Source: an uncultured Nocardioides sp.
GTDB taxonomy: Bacteria > Actinomycetota > Actinomycetes > Propionibacteriales > Nocardioidaceae
Length of the DNA stretch: 64,000 nucleotides
Direction of reading: 5' to 3'
NCBI RefSeq assembly: GCF_947488025.1
Contig: NZ_CANKYS010000003.1
Span: forward strand, 1 to 64,000
In this document: one piece after another, positions 26,397 through 36,035 of the stretch
How positions within the stretch are numbered: position 1 is the first letter of the stretch
How the letters are laid out: every line of letters begins with the position of its first letter
Made by a program: the position numbers and the translations under genes
The notes under the pieces: model-generated
The model's database searches: none
What the model saw: the letters and a program-made list of their open reading frames with translations, nothing else
Told to the model about the DNA's origin: nothing

Positions 26397-26747
26397 ATGT
26401 GGCTCGCGGTCGACCTCCTGCTCGTCGCCGTCTTCACTGCGATCGGGCGGTCGAACCACGACGAGTCGCTCACCGTCGCCGGCTGGTGGACGACGGCGTG
26501 GCCGTTCCTCGCCGGCACGCTCCTCGGCTGGGCGGTGCTCCTCGCCGCCCGGCGGCCGCCGGCCGCGGTGACCTCCGGCCTCGTCGTGTGGGCGGGAGCG
26601 CTCGTCGGGGGGATGGTGCTGCGTCAGGCGAGCGGGCAGGGAACCGCGACCGCGTTCGTCGTGGTGGCCACCCTCGTCCTGGGTGCGTTCCTGGTGCTGC
26701 CCAGGCTCGGTGCCAGGTTCCGCGCCAGGTTCGGCGCCCGTGGCTGA
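26397..26747 (+). CDS. DUF3054 membrane protein
   Basis: A 116-aa protein with four hydrophobic helices that opens with WLAVDLLLVAVFTAIGRSNH, the hallmark of the DUF3054 family. The function is unknown. Its 3' end overlaps the next gene, a transporter, by 8 bp, so the two are probably one transcript. Confidence 0.78.
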   Translation: MWLAVDLLLVAVFTAIGRSNHDESLTVAGWWTTAWPFLAGTLLGWAVLLAARRPPAAVTSGLVVWAGALVGGMVLRQASGQGTATAFVVVATLVLGAFLVLPRLGARFRARFGARG

Positions 26748-27957
26748 CGCCGACGCCCGCCCCCGCGGCGCCGTACGCTCCACCGGCCTCGCGTTCGGCG
26801 TCCTCCTCGCCGCCGTGGCCCTGGTCTCGGTCAACCTGCGGCCCGGCGCGTCGTCGGTCGGACCCGTGCTCGAGGAGCTGCGGACCGGGCTCGGCATGAG
26901 TGCCGCGGTCGCCGGAGCCGTGACGGGCCTGCCCGGCCTGGTCTTCGGCCTCGTCGGTGCCGTGTCGGTGGCTTTCGCGCGCAGGGTCGGGATGACCGCC
27001 GGCATCACGCTCGGCCTCGTCGCGGCTGCCCTGGGCCTGCTCCTGCGCGTCACGGCGACCGACGTACCGGTGTTCCTGCTGCTCACCGTCGTCGGACTGG
27101 CCGGGATGGCCGTCGGCAACGTCCTCGTGCCCGCGTGGATCAAGGCCCACGGGCACACGGTCGCGCTGATGACCGTCTACGGCACCGGCCTCGTCGTCGG
27201 CGCCACCCTCAGCTCCGTGGCGACGGCGCCGGTCAGCGAGGCGGCCGGGTCGTGGCGGGCCGGCCTCGGCATGTGGGGCCTCCTGGCGGTGCTCGCCCTG
27301 CCGCTGTGGGCATGGCTCACCGTCCACGAGCGCCGCTCCCCCGCCGAGCACGAGGTCAGCGGCGACGCGGCCCCCAGCGGGCGCATCGTCCACTCGCCGA
27401 CCGCGGTGGCCCTGACCGTCCTGTTCGGCGTGCAGTCGATGCACGCCTACGTCCAGTTCGGCTGGCTCCCACAGGTCTACCGCGACGCCGGGATCTCCGC
27501 CTCCCACGCCGGGGCGCTGCAGGCGCTGCTATCGAGCGTCGGCATCGCTGGCGCCCTCGTCCTGCCCACGATCATCGCCCGCGGACGCGGACTGCGGGCG
27601 ATGGCGGTGTCGTTCGGGGTGCTCCTCGCCCTCGCCTACACCGGCCTGCTCCTCGCGCCGGCCACCCTCCCGTGGCTGTGGGCGCTGATGCTCGGCTACT
27701 CCGGGCTCGCCTTCCCGACCGCGATCGCCCTCATCGCCGCCCGGACCCGCCACCCCTCGGTGACCGCGCAGCTGTCCGGGTTCGTGCAGCCGGTCGGCTA
27801 CGCCCTCGCCGCCGTCGGTCCGTTCCTCGTGGGCCTGGTCCACGAGGCCACCGGCGGCTGGACGCTCATCCTGGTGCTGCTCGCCCTCACCTCGGTGCCG
27901 CTGACCGTCGCGGGCGTGCGCGTCGCGCGACCGACGTACGTCGACGACGAGATCTGA
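26740..27957 (+). CDS. MFS transporter, CynX/NimT type
   Basis: A 405-aa major facilitator with about 12 hydrophobic helices. The motif NLRPGASSVGPVLEELRTGLG in the first helix region is typical of the CynX/NimT group, which carries cyanate, nitroimidazole or other small anions. Substrate cannot be inferred. Start is GTG at 26740 (VADADARPRG), overlapping the DUF3054 3' end; the longer ORF start lacks support. Confidence 0.83.
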   Translation: MADADARPRGAVRSTGLAFGVLLAAVALVSVNLRPGASSVGPVLEELRTGLGMSAAVAGAVTGLPGLVFGLVGAVSVAFARRVGMTAGITLGLVAAALGLLLRVTATDVPVFLLLTVVGLAGMAVGNVLVPAWIKAHGHTVALMTVYGTGLVVGATLSSVATAPVSEAAGSWRAGLGMWGLLAVLALPLWAWLTVHERRSPAEHEVSGDAAPSGRIVHSPTAVALTVLFGVQSMHAYVQFGWLPQVYRDAGISASHAGALQALLSSVGIAGALVLPTIIARGRGLRAMAVSFGVLLALAYTGLLLAPATLPWLWALMLGYSGLAFPTAIALIAARTRHPSVTAQLSGFVQPVGYALAAVGPFLVGLVHEATGGWTLILVLLALTSVPLTVAGVRVARPTYVDDEI

Positions 27958-27979
27958 CCCGCGCGCCGCGCCCCTCTGT

Positions 27980-27985
27980 CAGGAT
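27980..27985 (+). promoter_or_regulatory. -10-like CAGGAT, leaderless psuK
   Basis: The hexamer ends 6 nt before the GTG start at 27992. It is a weaker match than the TAGxxT boxes. Confidence 0.35.
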
Positions 27986-27991
27986 CTGCGC

Positions 27992-28890
27992 GTGAGGCAG
28001 TGGGTGGTGGTCGTCGGCGGCACCAACATGGACGTCGTGGCCCGCACCTCGGCACCTCTCGTCCCGGCGACCAGCAACCCCGGGCACACCCGGATCTCCC
28101 CCGGCGGCGTCGGCCGCAACATCGCCGCCTGCCTCGGCCTGCTCGGCGCTCCGGTGCGGCTGGTGTCGGCCGTGGGCGACGACGCCTTCGGCGACGAGGC
28201 GCTGCGGGTGACGGCCGCGTGCGGTGCCGACGTGTCGGCCGTACGCCGCGCGACCGGCACGACCGGCACCTACACCGCCGTGCTCGACGACCGCGGCGAG
28301 CTCGTGGCGGCGGTGTCCGACATGGCGATCGTGGACGAGCTCGTGCTCGAGACCGTCCACCTCACCGACGCGGCGCTGGTCGTGCTCGACGGCAACCTCG
28401 CCCACGCCCAGGCGGCCCGGGTCGTCGCCGCGGCAGCGGACGCAGGCGTCCCGCTCGCCTTCGAGCCGGTCTCGGTGGCGAAGGCCGCTCGACTCGCCGA
28501 CCTGGTGCACGACCTGTTCCTCGTCACGCCCAACACCGACGAGCTCGCCGCCCTGACCGGCCGGCCAGCCGCCGACTGGCGCGCGTCGGTCGGCGACCTG
28601 CACGACCGCGGCGTCGAGCACGTGTGGCTGCGGCAGGGCGCCAGCGGCTCATGGGTGTGCAGCCGCGGCGACGAGCCGACCCACCTGCCGGCCGCTGCGG
28701 CCACGGTCGTCGACGTGACCGGAGCGGGCGACGCGATGCTCGCCGCCTGGGTCGCGGCGTGGTTGCGCGGGGCCGATCCGGTCACCGCCGCCCACCTCGG
28801 GCACCGCGCCGCGGCAGCCACCGTCGAGAGTCCCCACACCGTCCGCCCCGACCTGGGCGACGTGCTCGCGCGACCCGAGGAGAGCCCCTG

Positions 28891-28891
<1 letters not shown>
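27992..28891 (+). CDS. psuK: PfkB-family sugar kinase, probable pseudouridine kinase
   Basis: A 299-aa ribokinase-fold kinase with the N-terminal signature VVVVGGTNMDVVAR, SPGGVGRNIAACLGLLG, and the ATP and catalytic loop VDVTGAGDAMLAA, where the Asp of GAGD is the base. The adjacent psuG gene with a TGATG overlap makes pseudouridine kinase the most likely specificity, giving pseudouridine 5'-phosphate. Other nucleoside or sugar substrates remain possible from sequence alone. Confidence 0.87.
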
Positions 28892-29786
<895 letters not shown>

Positions 29787-29793
<7 letters not shown>

Positions 29794-29805
29794 CTCTGCT
29801 AGCGC
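29787..29805. terminator. Palindrome spanning two convergent stop codons
   Basis: GCGCTAGC, a TCT loop and GCTAGCGC form a perfect 8-bp hairpin that contains the TAG stops of both psuG (plus) and the YccF gene (minus). It probably acts as a shared terminator. No U-tract is visible. Confidence 0.4.
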
Positions 29806-30197
29806 CGCCGGTCGAACTCCCCGTCGCCGGTCGGCACGATGTCCTTGCCGAGCGGCGCCAGCGAGATCGGGATCAGCTTGAGGTCGGCCAGCGCGAGCGG
29901 GATGCCGATGATCGTGACCGCGAGCGCCACGGCCGACACGACGTGGGCGATCACCAGCCACCACCCGGCCAGGACGAACCAGATCACGTTGCCGACGAAG
30001 GACCCGACGCCGGCCGACGGCTTCGCGACGATCGTCCGGCCGAACGGCCACAGTGCGAAACCCGCGATCCGGAAGGACGCGATCGCCCACGGGATCGTGA
30101 TGATCGGGATGCACAGCAGCACCCCGGCCAGCACGTAGCCGAGGAACAGCCAGAAGCCGCCGAAGACCAGCCAGATGACGTTGAGGAGCAGGCGCAC
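29799..30197 (-). CDS. YccF-domain membrane protein
   Basis: A 132-aa protein with two YccF domains, each a pair of hydrophobic segments, ending in PLGKDIVP. It opens with LLLNVIWLVFGGFWLFLGY, the family signature. Function is unknown; YccF proteins are inner-membrane proteins. GTG at 30197 was chosen because a TTGGAT box (30204-30209) lies 6 nt upstream; the longer ORF extends past it without family support. Confidence 0.8.
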   Translation of the reverse strand: MRLLLNVIWLVFGGFWLFLGYVLAGVLLCIPIITIPWAIASFRIAGFALWPFGRTIVAKPSAGVGSFVGNVIWFVLAGWWLVIAHVVSAVALAVTIIGIPLALADLKLIPISLAPLGKDIVPTGDGEFDRRR

Positions 30198-30237
30198 GTG
30201 GCGATCCAACCAGACCGTCGGCTGCCCTGGCAGGCCC

Positions 30238-30525
30238 TCAGAGCGCGGCGACCACCGCGCGCGGCGGCGGGTTGGTGCGCGCAACACCGTCGATGACGAC
30301 CGTCGGCACGACCTCGTCCCCGCCGTTCACGCTCCTGACGTACGCCGATGCGTCGGGGTCGGCCCACACGTCGACCCACACGACGTCGGCGACCCGCTTG
30401 CCGAGCACCAGCTGGAGCCGCTTGCAGAAGGGGCAACCCTTGCGCCAGTAGACGACCACCCGGCCGTCCCCAGCGGCGCGCGCACCCTCGGCGGCCGACA
30501 CCGATGCGGGTCTCCGGTTGAACAC
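30238..30525 (-). CDS. Glutaredoxin-like protein (mycoredoxin type)
   Basis: A 95-aa thioredoxin-fold protein with the active site WRKGCPFCKRL (CPFC), the cis-Pro region DEVVPTVVIDG, and a C-terminal PPPRAVVAAL helix. In mycothiol-producing actinobacteria such small proteins serve as mycoredoxins that reduce mycothiol-mixed disulfides, which fits the presence of mshB. The GTG start has CATACT (30533-30538) 7 nt upstream. True mycoredoxin-1 usually has CGYC or CPYC, so the exact partner is uncertain. Confidence 0.75.
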   Translation of the reverse strand: MFNRRPASVSAAEGARAAGDGRVVVYWRKGCPFCKRLQLVLGKRVADVVWVDVWADPDASAYVRSVNGGDEVVPTVVIDGVARTNPPPRAVVAAL

Positions 30526-30569
30526 GTGGGCCAGTATGCCTGGGCCCGGAACGCTGCTTGGATCGATGC

Positions 30570-30986
30570 ATGGCCTCCCGACTGACCGAGATCTCCCTCG
30601 ACTGCCACGACCCCGACCTGCTCGCGGACTTCTGGTGCGCCGTCCTGGGCTGGGTCGTCGTGCACCGCGAGCCGGGCCTCGTGGAGATCGGCCCCGAGCG
30701 GGTCGAGGACCAGGCCCTGCTGGACGCCGTACGTGCCGGACCGGTCTGCCCGACGATCTTCCTGGCGAAGGTGGACGAGCCCAAGGCGGTGAAGAACCGC
30801 TCGCACTTCGACGTCTCCCCCGTCGACGTGTCGCAGGAGGAGGAGGTCGAGCGCATCCTCGCCCTGGGTGCCACCCACGCCGACGTCGGCCAGACCGGCG
30901 AGGAGTCGTGGACCGTGCTCGCCGACCCGGAGGGCAACGAGTTCTGCGTGCTGCGCAGCCTCGCGCCCGGTCACTTCTCGCTGTGA
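30570..30986 (+). CDS. VOC-family protein (glyoxalase/dioxygenase fold)
   Basis: A 138-aa protein with the vicinal oxygen chelate fold: LTEISLDCHDPDLLADFWCAVLGW at the start and WTVLADPEGNEFCVL at the end. Many such actinobacterial proteins have no known substrate; some inactivate drugs. A TTGGAT box (30558-30563) ends 6 nt before the ATG. The stop overlaps the next gene's GTG start (GTGA). Confidence 0.82.
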   Translation: MASRLTEISLDCHDPDLLADFWCAVLGWVVVHREPGLVEIGPERVEDQALLDAVRAGPVCPTIFLAKVDEPKAVKNRSHFDVSPVDVSQEEEVERILALGATHADVGQTGEESWTVLADPEGNEFCVLRSLAPGHFSL

Positions 30987-31552
30987 GCGGGCTCGACGTC
31001 GTCCTGCCGATCGGCACGGAGCGGCTGCTGCTGCGCCCGCACCGGATGGACGACCTCGACGACCTCGTCGCCTTCCACTCCGACCCCGACGTGGTGCGCT
31101 ACGTCCCGTGGCCGGTGCGCGACCGCGCGGCGACCGAGGAGGCGCTGCAGGTCAAGCTGACCCAGACCGAGCTCGTCGCCCACGGCCAATGGCTCGTGCT
31201 GGCCGTCGAGCTGCGGTCGACCGGCACCGTGATCGGCGAGGTGCTGCTCAAGTGGGCCTCGGACGGCCAGGGCGAGGTCGGCTTCGCCCTCGGCCGCGAG
31301 CACCAGGGGCACGGCTACGCCGCCGAGGCCGCCACGGCGATGCTGCGCCTCGGCTTCGACGACCTCGGCTTCCACCGCATCACGGCCGTCTGCATCGAGG
31401 ACAACACCCCGTCCGCGCGGCTGCTGGCCCGGCTCGGCATGCGGCAGGAGGCCCGCCTGGTCGACAACGTCCACTTCAAGGGCGCGTGGACCACCCAGCT
31501 GGCCTTTGCGATGCTCGAGGACGAGTGGCGCTCGCGGACCGCCACGACCTGA
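30983..31552 (+). CDS. GNAT acetyltransferase (RimJ/RimL type)
   Basis: A 189-aa acetyltransferase with TERLLLRPHRMDDLDDL, the acetyl-CoA motif GREHQGHGYAAEA, and NTPSARLLARLGMRQEARLV, as in the RimJ/RimL branch that acetylates protein N-termini or small amines. It is translationally coupled to the VOC gene. Substrate is unknown. Confidence 0.87.
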   Translation: MSGLDVVLPIGTERLLLRPHRMDDLDDLVAFHSDPDVVRYVPWPVRDRAATEEALQVKLTQTELVAHGQWLVLAVELRSTGTVIGEVLLKWASDGQGEVGFALGREHQGHGYAAEAATAMLRLGFDDLGFHRITAVCIEDNTPSARLLARLGMRQEARLVDNVHFKGAWTTQLAFAMLEDEWRSRTATT

Positions 31553-31568
31553 GGCCACGTCGTACGCC

Positions 31569-32414
31569 TCAGCCCTGGGCCATGAAGTCCCGCAGCACCC
31601 GCGCGAAGCGGTCGGGATCGTCGAGGTGCGGGAAGTGGCCGGCGCCCTCGAAGAGCTCGACCCGGCACTGCGGCAGCGCCCGCTGCGCGCTCAGCGCGTG
31701 CCAGGCCGGGATCATCCGGTCCTTCGAGCCCCACACGATCAGTGTCGGCGGTGGCGTCACCCCGGCGAGGTGGTCGTGTGCGCTGATGCTCTGGCCGCCG
31801 ATGTCGATCACGGCCCGGGTGGTCGCCAGGAACGCGCGGCGGCTCTCGCGGTCGCCGAGCGAGGTGAAGCCGCGCCAGATCGCGCCGATGTCGGCGCCCG
31901 GCTTCCAGCCGACCTTCTGCGCTCCCCGGCCGAGCGCCTCGACCCGCTCCAGGACGGGCCCGGAGGCGATCACGCCGAGCACCTGCTCGGCGCCCGGGAG
32001 CGTGGCCGAGCGCAGCACGAGGTTGACCTCCCGCCCGAGTCCGCCGCTGGCGACGAGCACGAGCCTGTCCACCCGCTCGGGGAAGAGGTAGTAGAACTGC
32101 ATCGCGATGCCGCCGCCGAGCGAGTGGCCCACGAGGGTGACCCGCTCGACGCCGAGGTGGTCGAGCAGGTCGCGGAGGGTCGCGGCGTGCGAGCCGAGCG
32201 AGTAGTCCCCCGTCGGCTTGGCCGAGTCGCCGTGCCCGAACAGGTCGGGCACCACCACGCGGTGGTCCTCGTCGACCTCGTCGACGAGGTGGGACCACTG
32301 TCGCTGCGACCCGAGGATGCCGTGGATGAAGAGGACCACGGACCCCGAGCCGCTGTCGACGTACGACAGCTCGTGGCCGTGGAGCACGACCGTCTGTGGA
32401 GCCAGGGGGATCAT
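31569..32414 (-). CDS. Alpha/beta hydrolase
   Basis: A 281-aa alpha/beta hydrolase with the oxyanion region FIHGILGSQRQW, nucleophile elbow VGHSLGGG (Ser), an acid in WGSKDRMIP, and the catalytic His in GAGHFPHLDDP. The full triad is present. The GGAGG Shine-Dalgarno 4 nt before the ATG supports this start. Substrate cannot be predicted from sequence. Confidence 0.87.
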   Translation of the reverse strand: MIPLAPQTVVLHGHELSYVDSGSGSVVLFIHGILGSQRQWSHLVDEVDEDHRVVVPDLFGHGDSAKPTGDYSLGSHAATLRDLLDHLGVERVTLVGHSLGGGIAMQFYYLFPERVDRLVLVASGGLGREVNLVLRSATLPGAEQVLGVIASGPVLERVEALGRGAQKVGWKPGADIGAIWRGFTSLGDRESRRAFLATTRAVIDIGGQSISAHDHLAGVTPPPTLIVWGSKDRMIPAWHALSAQRALPQCRVELFEGAGHFPHLDDPDRFARVLRDFMAQG

Positions 32415-32553
32415 CGTTCCTCCGCGGTCGTCGGTCGGTTACCCCACGGTAACCCCGAACTCGCCCGCAGCGGCGGCGCTGGGGCCAAGATCACGCCGTC
32501 GATCGCCGATCGGCCGGCGGAACATCGAGGCGACGGGGGGCGTTCGGGTCGTC

Positions 32554-33249
32554 ATGACCACACTCGGAATCGTCGGAGCAGGACACATCGGCAGCACCGT
32601 CGCCCGCCTGGCGGTCGACGCAGGGGTGGACGTGGTGCTGGCGAACAGCCGCGGCCCGGAGACCCTCGCCGACCTCGTGGCCGACCTGGGGCCCCGTGCC
32701 AGGGCCGGGACCGCCACGGACGCGGCCTCCGCCGGCGACCTGGTCGTGCTCACCGTGCCGCTCAAGGCGCTGGGCGACCTTCCGGCGGACGCCTTCGACG
32801 GCCAGGTCGTGCTCGACACCGGCAACTACTACCCGCAGCGCGACGGCCGGATTCCCGATCTCGACGACGGCTCGAGCACCGCGAGCGAGCTCACCGCGCG
32901 TACGCTCCCCGGCGCCCGCGTCGTGAAGGTGTTCAACAACATCTTCTTCGAGCACCTCGGCGCGCTCGCCCGCCCCGAGGCGCCGGCCGGCAGCGACGAG
33001 CGCAGCGTGCTCGCCATCGCCGGCGACGACACCGCCGCCAAGCAGGCTGCGACCGAGCTTCTCGACACCATCGGGTACGACGTCGTCGACGCGGGGCCGC
33101 TCGCCGAGGGCTGGCGCTTCCAGCCCGACACCCCGGCGTACGGCCTCCCCTACGACGGCAGTTCCGACGGTACGTGGAGCGGTGCGACCGCGAAGCGGGT
33201 CGGTGCCCAGGAGCTGCGCGACGCGCTCACGGCCGCGACCCGGGGCTGA
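32554..33249 (+). CDS. NAD(P)-binding reductase, F420:NADP oxidoreductase-like
   Basis: A 231-aa Rossmann protein that opens with TLGIVGAGHIGSTVARLAVDAG and contains VVLTVPLKALGDLP, NYYPQRDG and KVFNNIFFEHLG, the pattern of NADPH-dependent F420 reductase and related dehydrogenases. Whether it really uses F420 is unclear. A terminator-like hairpin lies directly after its stop. Confidence 0.8.
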   Translation: MTTLGIVGAGHIGSTVARLAVDAGVDVVLANSRGPETLADLVADLGPRARAGTATDAASAGDLVVLTVPLKALGDLPADAFDGQVVLDTGNYYPQRDGRIPDLDDGSSTASELTARTLPGARVVKVFNNIFFEHLGALARPEAPAGSDERSVLAIAGDDTAAKQAATELLDTIGYDVVDAGPLAEGWRFQPDTPAYGLPYDGSSDGTWSGATAKRVGAQELRDALTAATRG

Positions 33250-33251
33250 CC

Positions 33252-33302
33252 GGGGAACCGACGGGTCGTACGGCTCGGGCTCCATCGACCCGACCGTTCC
33301 CC
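33252..33302. terminator. Long imperfect hairpin after the reductase gene
   Basis: Arms of 17 bp (33252-33268 and 33286-33302) match at 15 of 17 positions around a 17-nt loop, beginning 3 bp after the reductase stop codon. It separates this gene from the convergent toxin-antitoxin remnant. Confidence 0.5.
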
Positions 33303-33394
33303 AGGCGGTCAGACGTTGAGGGGGAACGATGCGGACCGCTGGACGATCGGACTCCCTCCGGATCCGTCGGAATCCGGGGCCGGGCCATCGCGGG

Positions 33395-33712
33395 TCATTC
33401 GTCGCGGACGGCCGCCTCCCAGTCCTGACCGCCGTGGAAGACCCCGAGGACGTTCACCACGAGCTCTCCGGAGGACTCGTCGAGCTCGTAGGCGATCAGC
33501 GTCCGCTTCTTGAAGGTAGCTGTGCGCATCCCCGGGCGGACGTCGTCGCGTGCTCGGCCGGCACGAGGGAAGTCGCGGATGCCGTCAATGTGATCGAGGA
33601 TCGCCGAGACGTAGCGCTGGGCGACGTCAGGCTAGGCCTTCTCGGTGATCCAGTCGTCGAGAGCGTTCAGCTGCTGCTGTGCCTCAGGGGTGTAGTTGAT
33701 CCGGCCCGTCAT
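33395..33712 (-). pseudogene. RelE/ParE-type toxin interrupted by an amber codon
   Basis: Read through, the 105-codon frame encodes a complete ParE/RelE-like toxin: RINYTPEAQQQLNALDDW, AQRYVSAILDHIDGIRDFP, RPGMRTATFKKRTLIAYEL and a VNVLGVFHGGQDW end. Codon 27 is TAG (33634-33632), and the frame is open on both sides. The ATG overlaps the antitoxin stop (ATGA), the normal antitoxin-toxin coupling. A single TCG to TAG change would explain the break, so it is probably a recently inactivated toxin. Readthrough or a sequencing error are alternatives. Confidence 0.8.
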
Positions 33713-33954
33713 GGACGGGCGGCCCACTTGGCCTCGAGACCGGCGCGGATGTTCTCAGCCGGGATCGCCGTGGATGGGTCCACCTTCAGCGCGTCGTAGG
33801 CGGCGGCAGCTTCGGAGTGCAGCCACGAATCCGAGGCAAGGTCGAACGCCTCCTGCGGGTCGACCGATTCGAGCAACCGGAGAGCGACGTGCTTGCGCAC
33901 GTCGGGAGGCAGGGACATCCCGGCCTCGTAGAACTCCGATTCGCTCAGCGACAC
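33709..33954 (-). CDS. Addiction-module antitoxin
   Basis: An 81-aa helical protein of the short 'addiction module' antitoxin type: LPPDVRKHVALRLLESVDPQEAF and a C-terminal EAKWAARP tail that would wrap the toxin. It is intact although its partner toxin is broken by an amber codon. Such orphan antitoxins may persist by chance or because other copies of the toxin exist elsewhere. Confidence 0.75.
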   Translation of the reverse strand: MSLSESEFYEAGMSLPPDVRKHVALRLLESVDPQEAFDLASDSWLHSEAAAAYDALKVDPSTAIPAENIRAGLEAKWAARP

Positions 33955-33981
33955 GACGTCAGGTTACTCCGAGCGCCGGGG

Positions 33982-34317
33982 TCAGCCCCAGAAGATCGGG
34001 TCGCTGCTGCTGCCGATGTGGTCCAACAGTGCTTGGACGTTCTTGGTCGGGCGCTTGCGCCTGTACTCGTGGAACTTGAGGTTGCGGTCGCGCCAGTAGA
34101 TCGCCCACACGCCAGTCGACTTCGTGTAGCGCAGCCGCGCGATCGGGAACCGGGTGTGCTTGCCGACGCCGTCCCACGGTGGCCGCACCTCGACGATGTC
34201 GACGTGTCGGTCGGAGACGTCGGCCTCGACCTTGAGCTCTTCCCACAGGTGCTCGGGCACCCGCTCCCGCGCCCAGAGGCGGATGCGGTGCAGATCAGTC
34301 TCGGGAAGTGCCATCAC
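33982..34317 (-). CDS. DUF3024 protein
   Basis: A 111-aa protein with the DUF3024 signature: VSDRHVDIVEVRPPWDG, IARLRYTKSTGVWAIYWRDRNLKFHEY and a terminal SDPIFWG. Its function is unknown. GTG at 34317 has AAGGA 7 nt upstream; the ATG one codon later is equally possible. It lies just upstream of the antitoxin on the same strand. DUF3024 genes are often found in mobile or accessory DNA. Confidence 0.75.
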   Translation of the reverse strand: MMALPETDLHRIRLWARERVPEHLWEELKVEADVSDRHVDIVEVRPPWDGVGKHTRFPIARLRYTKSTGVWAIYWRDRNLKFHEYRRKRPTKNVQALLDHIGSSSDPIFWG

Positions 34318-34491
34318 AGCAGCATCCTTTGAGAGCTGCCCGGCTGGCCAGCGGTCGACGCGCTAGGGGGTGGACAACGGCCCCAGTCCTCGAACCTGCC
34401 TTCCCACAAGCGGATCGCTCAACGGAACGTTCAGATCAGCCAGATCGACGCCCGTCGCGCGCGAGGGCCCGTGCACGTGGACGGTGGTGCG

Positions 34492-35295
34492 TCAGCCGAG
34501 AAGTGCCTCGACGTCGGGGAGCCCCTCGAACCGGGAGAATGTTCCGGCCTCGGCGATCTCCCCGGCGGCCTTGAGGAACCCGTCCCACGCGGTACGGGCG
34601 ACCGTGCCGCCCACGCTGATCCTCCGCACCCCGAGCTGCGCCGCTTCCGCGGCCGTCGTGAACGGGGCGTTTATCAGCAGGTTCACCGGCTTGGGCGACA
34701 CCGCGGCCACGATCGCCGACACATGTTCGAGGTTGTCGATGCGGGGTGCGTAGAGGCAGTCCGCTCCGGCTTCGGCGTACGCCTGGAGCCGACGGATCGT
34801 CTCGTCGATATCGGGGCGTCCGTAGACGAAGCCCTCTGAGCGTCCCGTCAGGAGGACGTTGGTGCCACTCTGGTCGATGGCGCGTCGGGCGGCGACCATG
34901 CGTCGCACGGACAGGTCGAAGTCGAGGAGCGGGTCGCCGTCGTTCCCCGAGGAGTCCTCGATGGAGAGCCCCGCAATCCCCGTCTCGACAGCCATCGTGA
35001 CGTTGGTCGCCACCCCCTCAGGGTCGACCGCGTAGCCGTCCCGGAAGTCGGCGTTGACCGGCACGTCCACCGCATCGGCTACGAGCCGGAGATGGGCCAG
35101 CGCCGCGTCCAGGGTGACCTCCGCGTCGCCGCAGCCCAACGACCAGGCCAGTCCGGCGCTCGTCGTGGCCAGGGCCTCGAACCCCAGCTGCTCCAGCACG
35201 CGCGCGCTGCCCACGTCCCACGGGTTCGGCATCACGAAGCATCCCGAGGTGTGCAGTCGGTGGAACTCGTCGACCCGATTCTCATGCGAGCTCAT
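34492..35295 (-). CDS. Isocitrate lyase/PEP mutase superfamily protein
   Basis: A 267-aa TIM-barrel protein of the ICL/PEPM superfamily. It has the catalytic-loop region AGLAWSLGCGD, the metal site VNADFRDGYAV, GLSIEDSSG and RSEGFVYGR. The lyase-specific KKCGH motif of isocitrate lyase is absent, so it more likely acts on a 2-methylisocitrate- or phosphonopyruvate-like compound, or an unknown carbon-carbon or carbon-phosphorus bond. It stands alone between DUF3024 and a BldC-like regulator. Confidence 0.83.
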   Translation of the reverse strand: MSSHENRVDEFHRLHTSGCFVMPNPWDVGSARVLEQLGFEALATTSAGLAWSLGCGDAEVTLDAALAHLRLVADAVDVPVNADFRDGYAVDPEGVATNVTMAVETGIAGLSIEDSSGNDGDPLLDFDLSVRRMVAARRAIDQSGTNVLLTGRSEGFVYGRPDIDETIRRLQAYAEAGADCLYAPRIDNLEHVSAIVAAVSPKPVNLLINAPFTTAAEAAQLGVRRISVGGTVARTAWDGFLKAAGEIAEAGTFSRFEGLPDVEALLG

Positions 35296-35351
35296 GCCAC
35301 ACCGTCACTCTCATCGGGAGCACTGGCGAGGAAGTACGAGGCACGACGTGC

Positions 35352-36035
35352 TCATGCGTAGACGCTTCGCAGTGACGACGTTCGGCGAATTACGGCACGG
35401 TTCCTCCGTGCCACGTCACGGGCGGTCGCCAACGTCAGGTCGTGGAGCGCCGCCGCCGCGGCGGCGGTCTCCCGCTCCATGGAGAGGTCGAGGGCGGCGA
35501 CCATCTCCGCGACGTGTGCGGCGGCGTCGGTGACTGCTTGGGCGACGCGGGCTGCCGCCAGCTCGTCCGTCTCTGGCGGGCACCCCGCTCGGCCCCTGGC
35601 ACGAGACCGCATCACCGCAGCGGCGCCGGCCGCCTCCGTGGCGACAAGCTGCGCTGCCGCAAAGGCGGCCCGCGCCCGGGTGCGCCGCGCCTTCGCCGCT
35701 GCCCAGGCCACCGTCCGGGCGGCCGCGACGACGGAAGCGGCGGTGTCGAGGACTGCCTCTGCTGCCGCGGCCTGTGCGTCCAGAGCGATGGCAACGGCTT
35801 CCGCGACGGCCTGGTCCACTGTTGCGCGCCCGACGTCACTGTCCTGGACCTGACCTTTGGGAAGGAGTGCCTCGACGTCGGAATGGCGGAATCGCCGGTG
35901 TCCCCCGGGCGTGCGGGTGGAGGGGATCTTGCCGGCGCTGGCCCAGCGGCTCACTGTCTTGGGGTGGACGAAGACGAGGGCGCCCACCTCCGCAGGCGTC
36001 AGGAGGTGCTCGTGCGGTACCTGCACTGCGGTCAT
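35352..36035 (-). CDS. BldC-like MerR-type regulator with alanine-rich tail
   Basis: A 227-aa protein. Residues 10-58 are a BldC/MerR-type winged-helix DNA-binding domain: LLTPAEVGALVFVHPKTVSRW and STRTPGGHRRFRHSDVEALL. Residues 65-225 are a long alanine-rich, probably coiled-coil helical region with Arg-rich patches. BldC itself is only about 70 aa, so this tail is unusual. It may multimerise or contact other proteins. A GGGGG-containing Shine-Dalgarno precedes the ATG. It is divergent from the MMPL pump gene and may regulate it. Confidence 0.75.
   Translation of the reverse strand: MTAVQVPHEHLLTPAEVGALVFVHPKTVSRWASAGKIPSTRTPGGHRRFRHSDVEALLPKGQVQDSDVGRATVDQAVAEAVAIALDAQAAAAEAVLDTAASVVAAARTVAWAAAKARRTRARAAFAAAQLVATEAAGAAAVMRSRARGRAGCPPETDELAAARVAQAVTDAAAHVAEMVAALDLSMERETAAAAAALHDLTLATARDVARRNRAVIRRTSSLRSVYA

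Noticed and set aside
33632..33634. Programmed readthrough or non-canonical amino acid at the toxin TAG
   Set aside because: There is no special downstream structure that I can see and no reason for the family to use it; a nonsense mutation is simpler.
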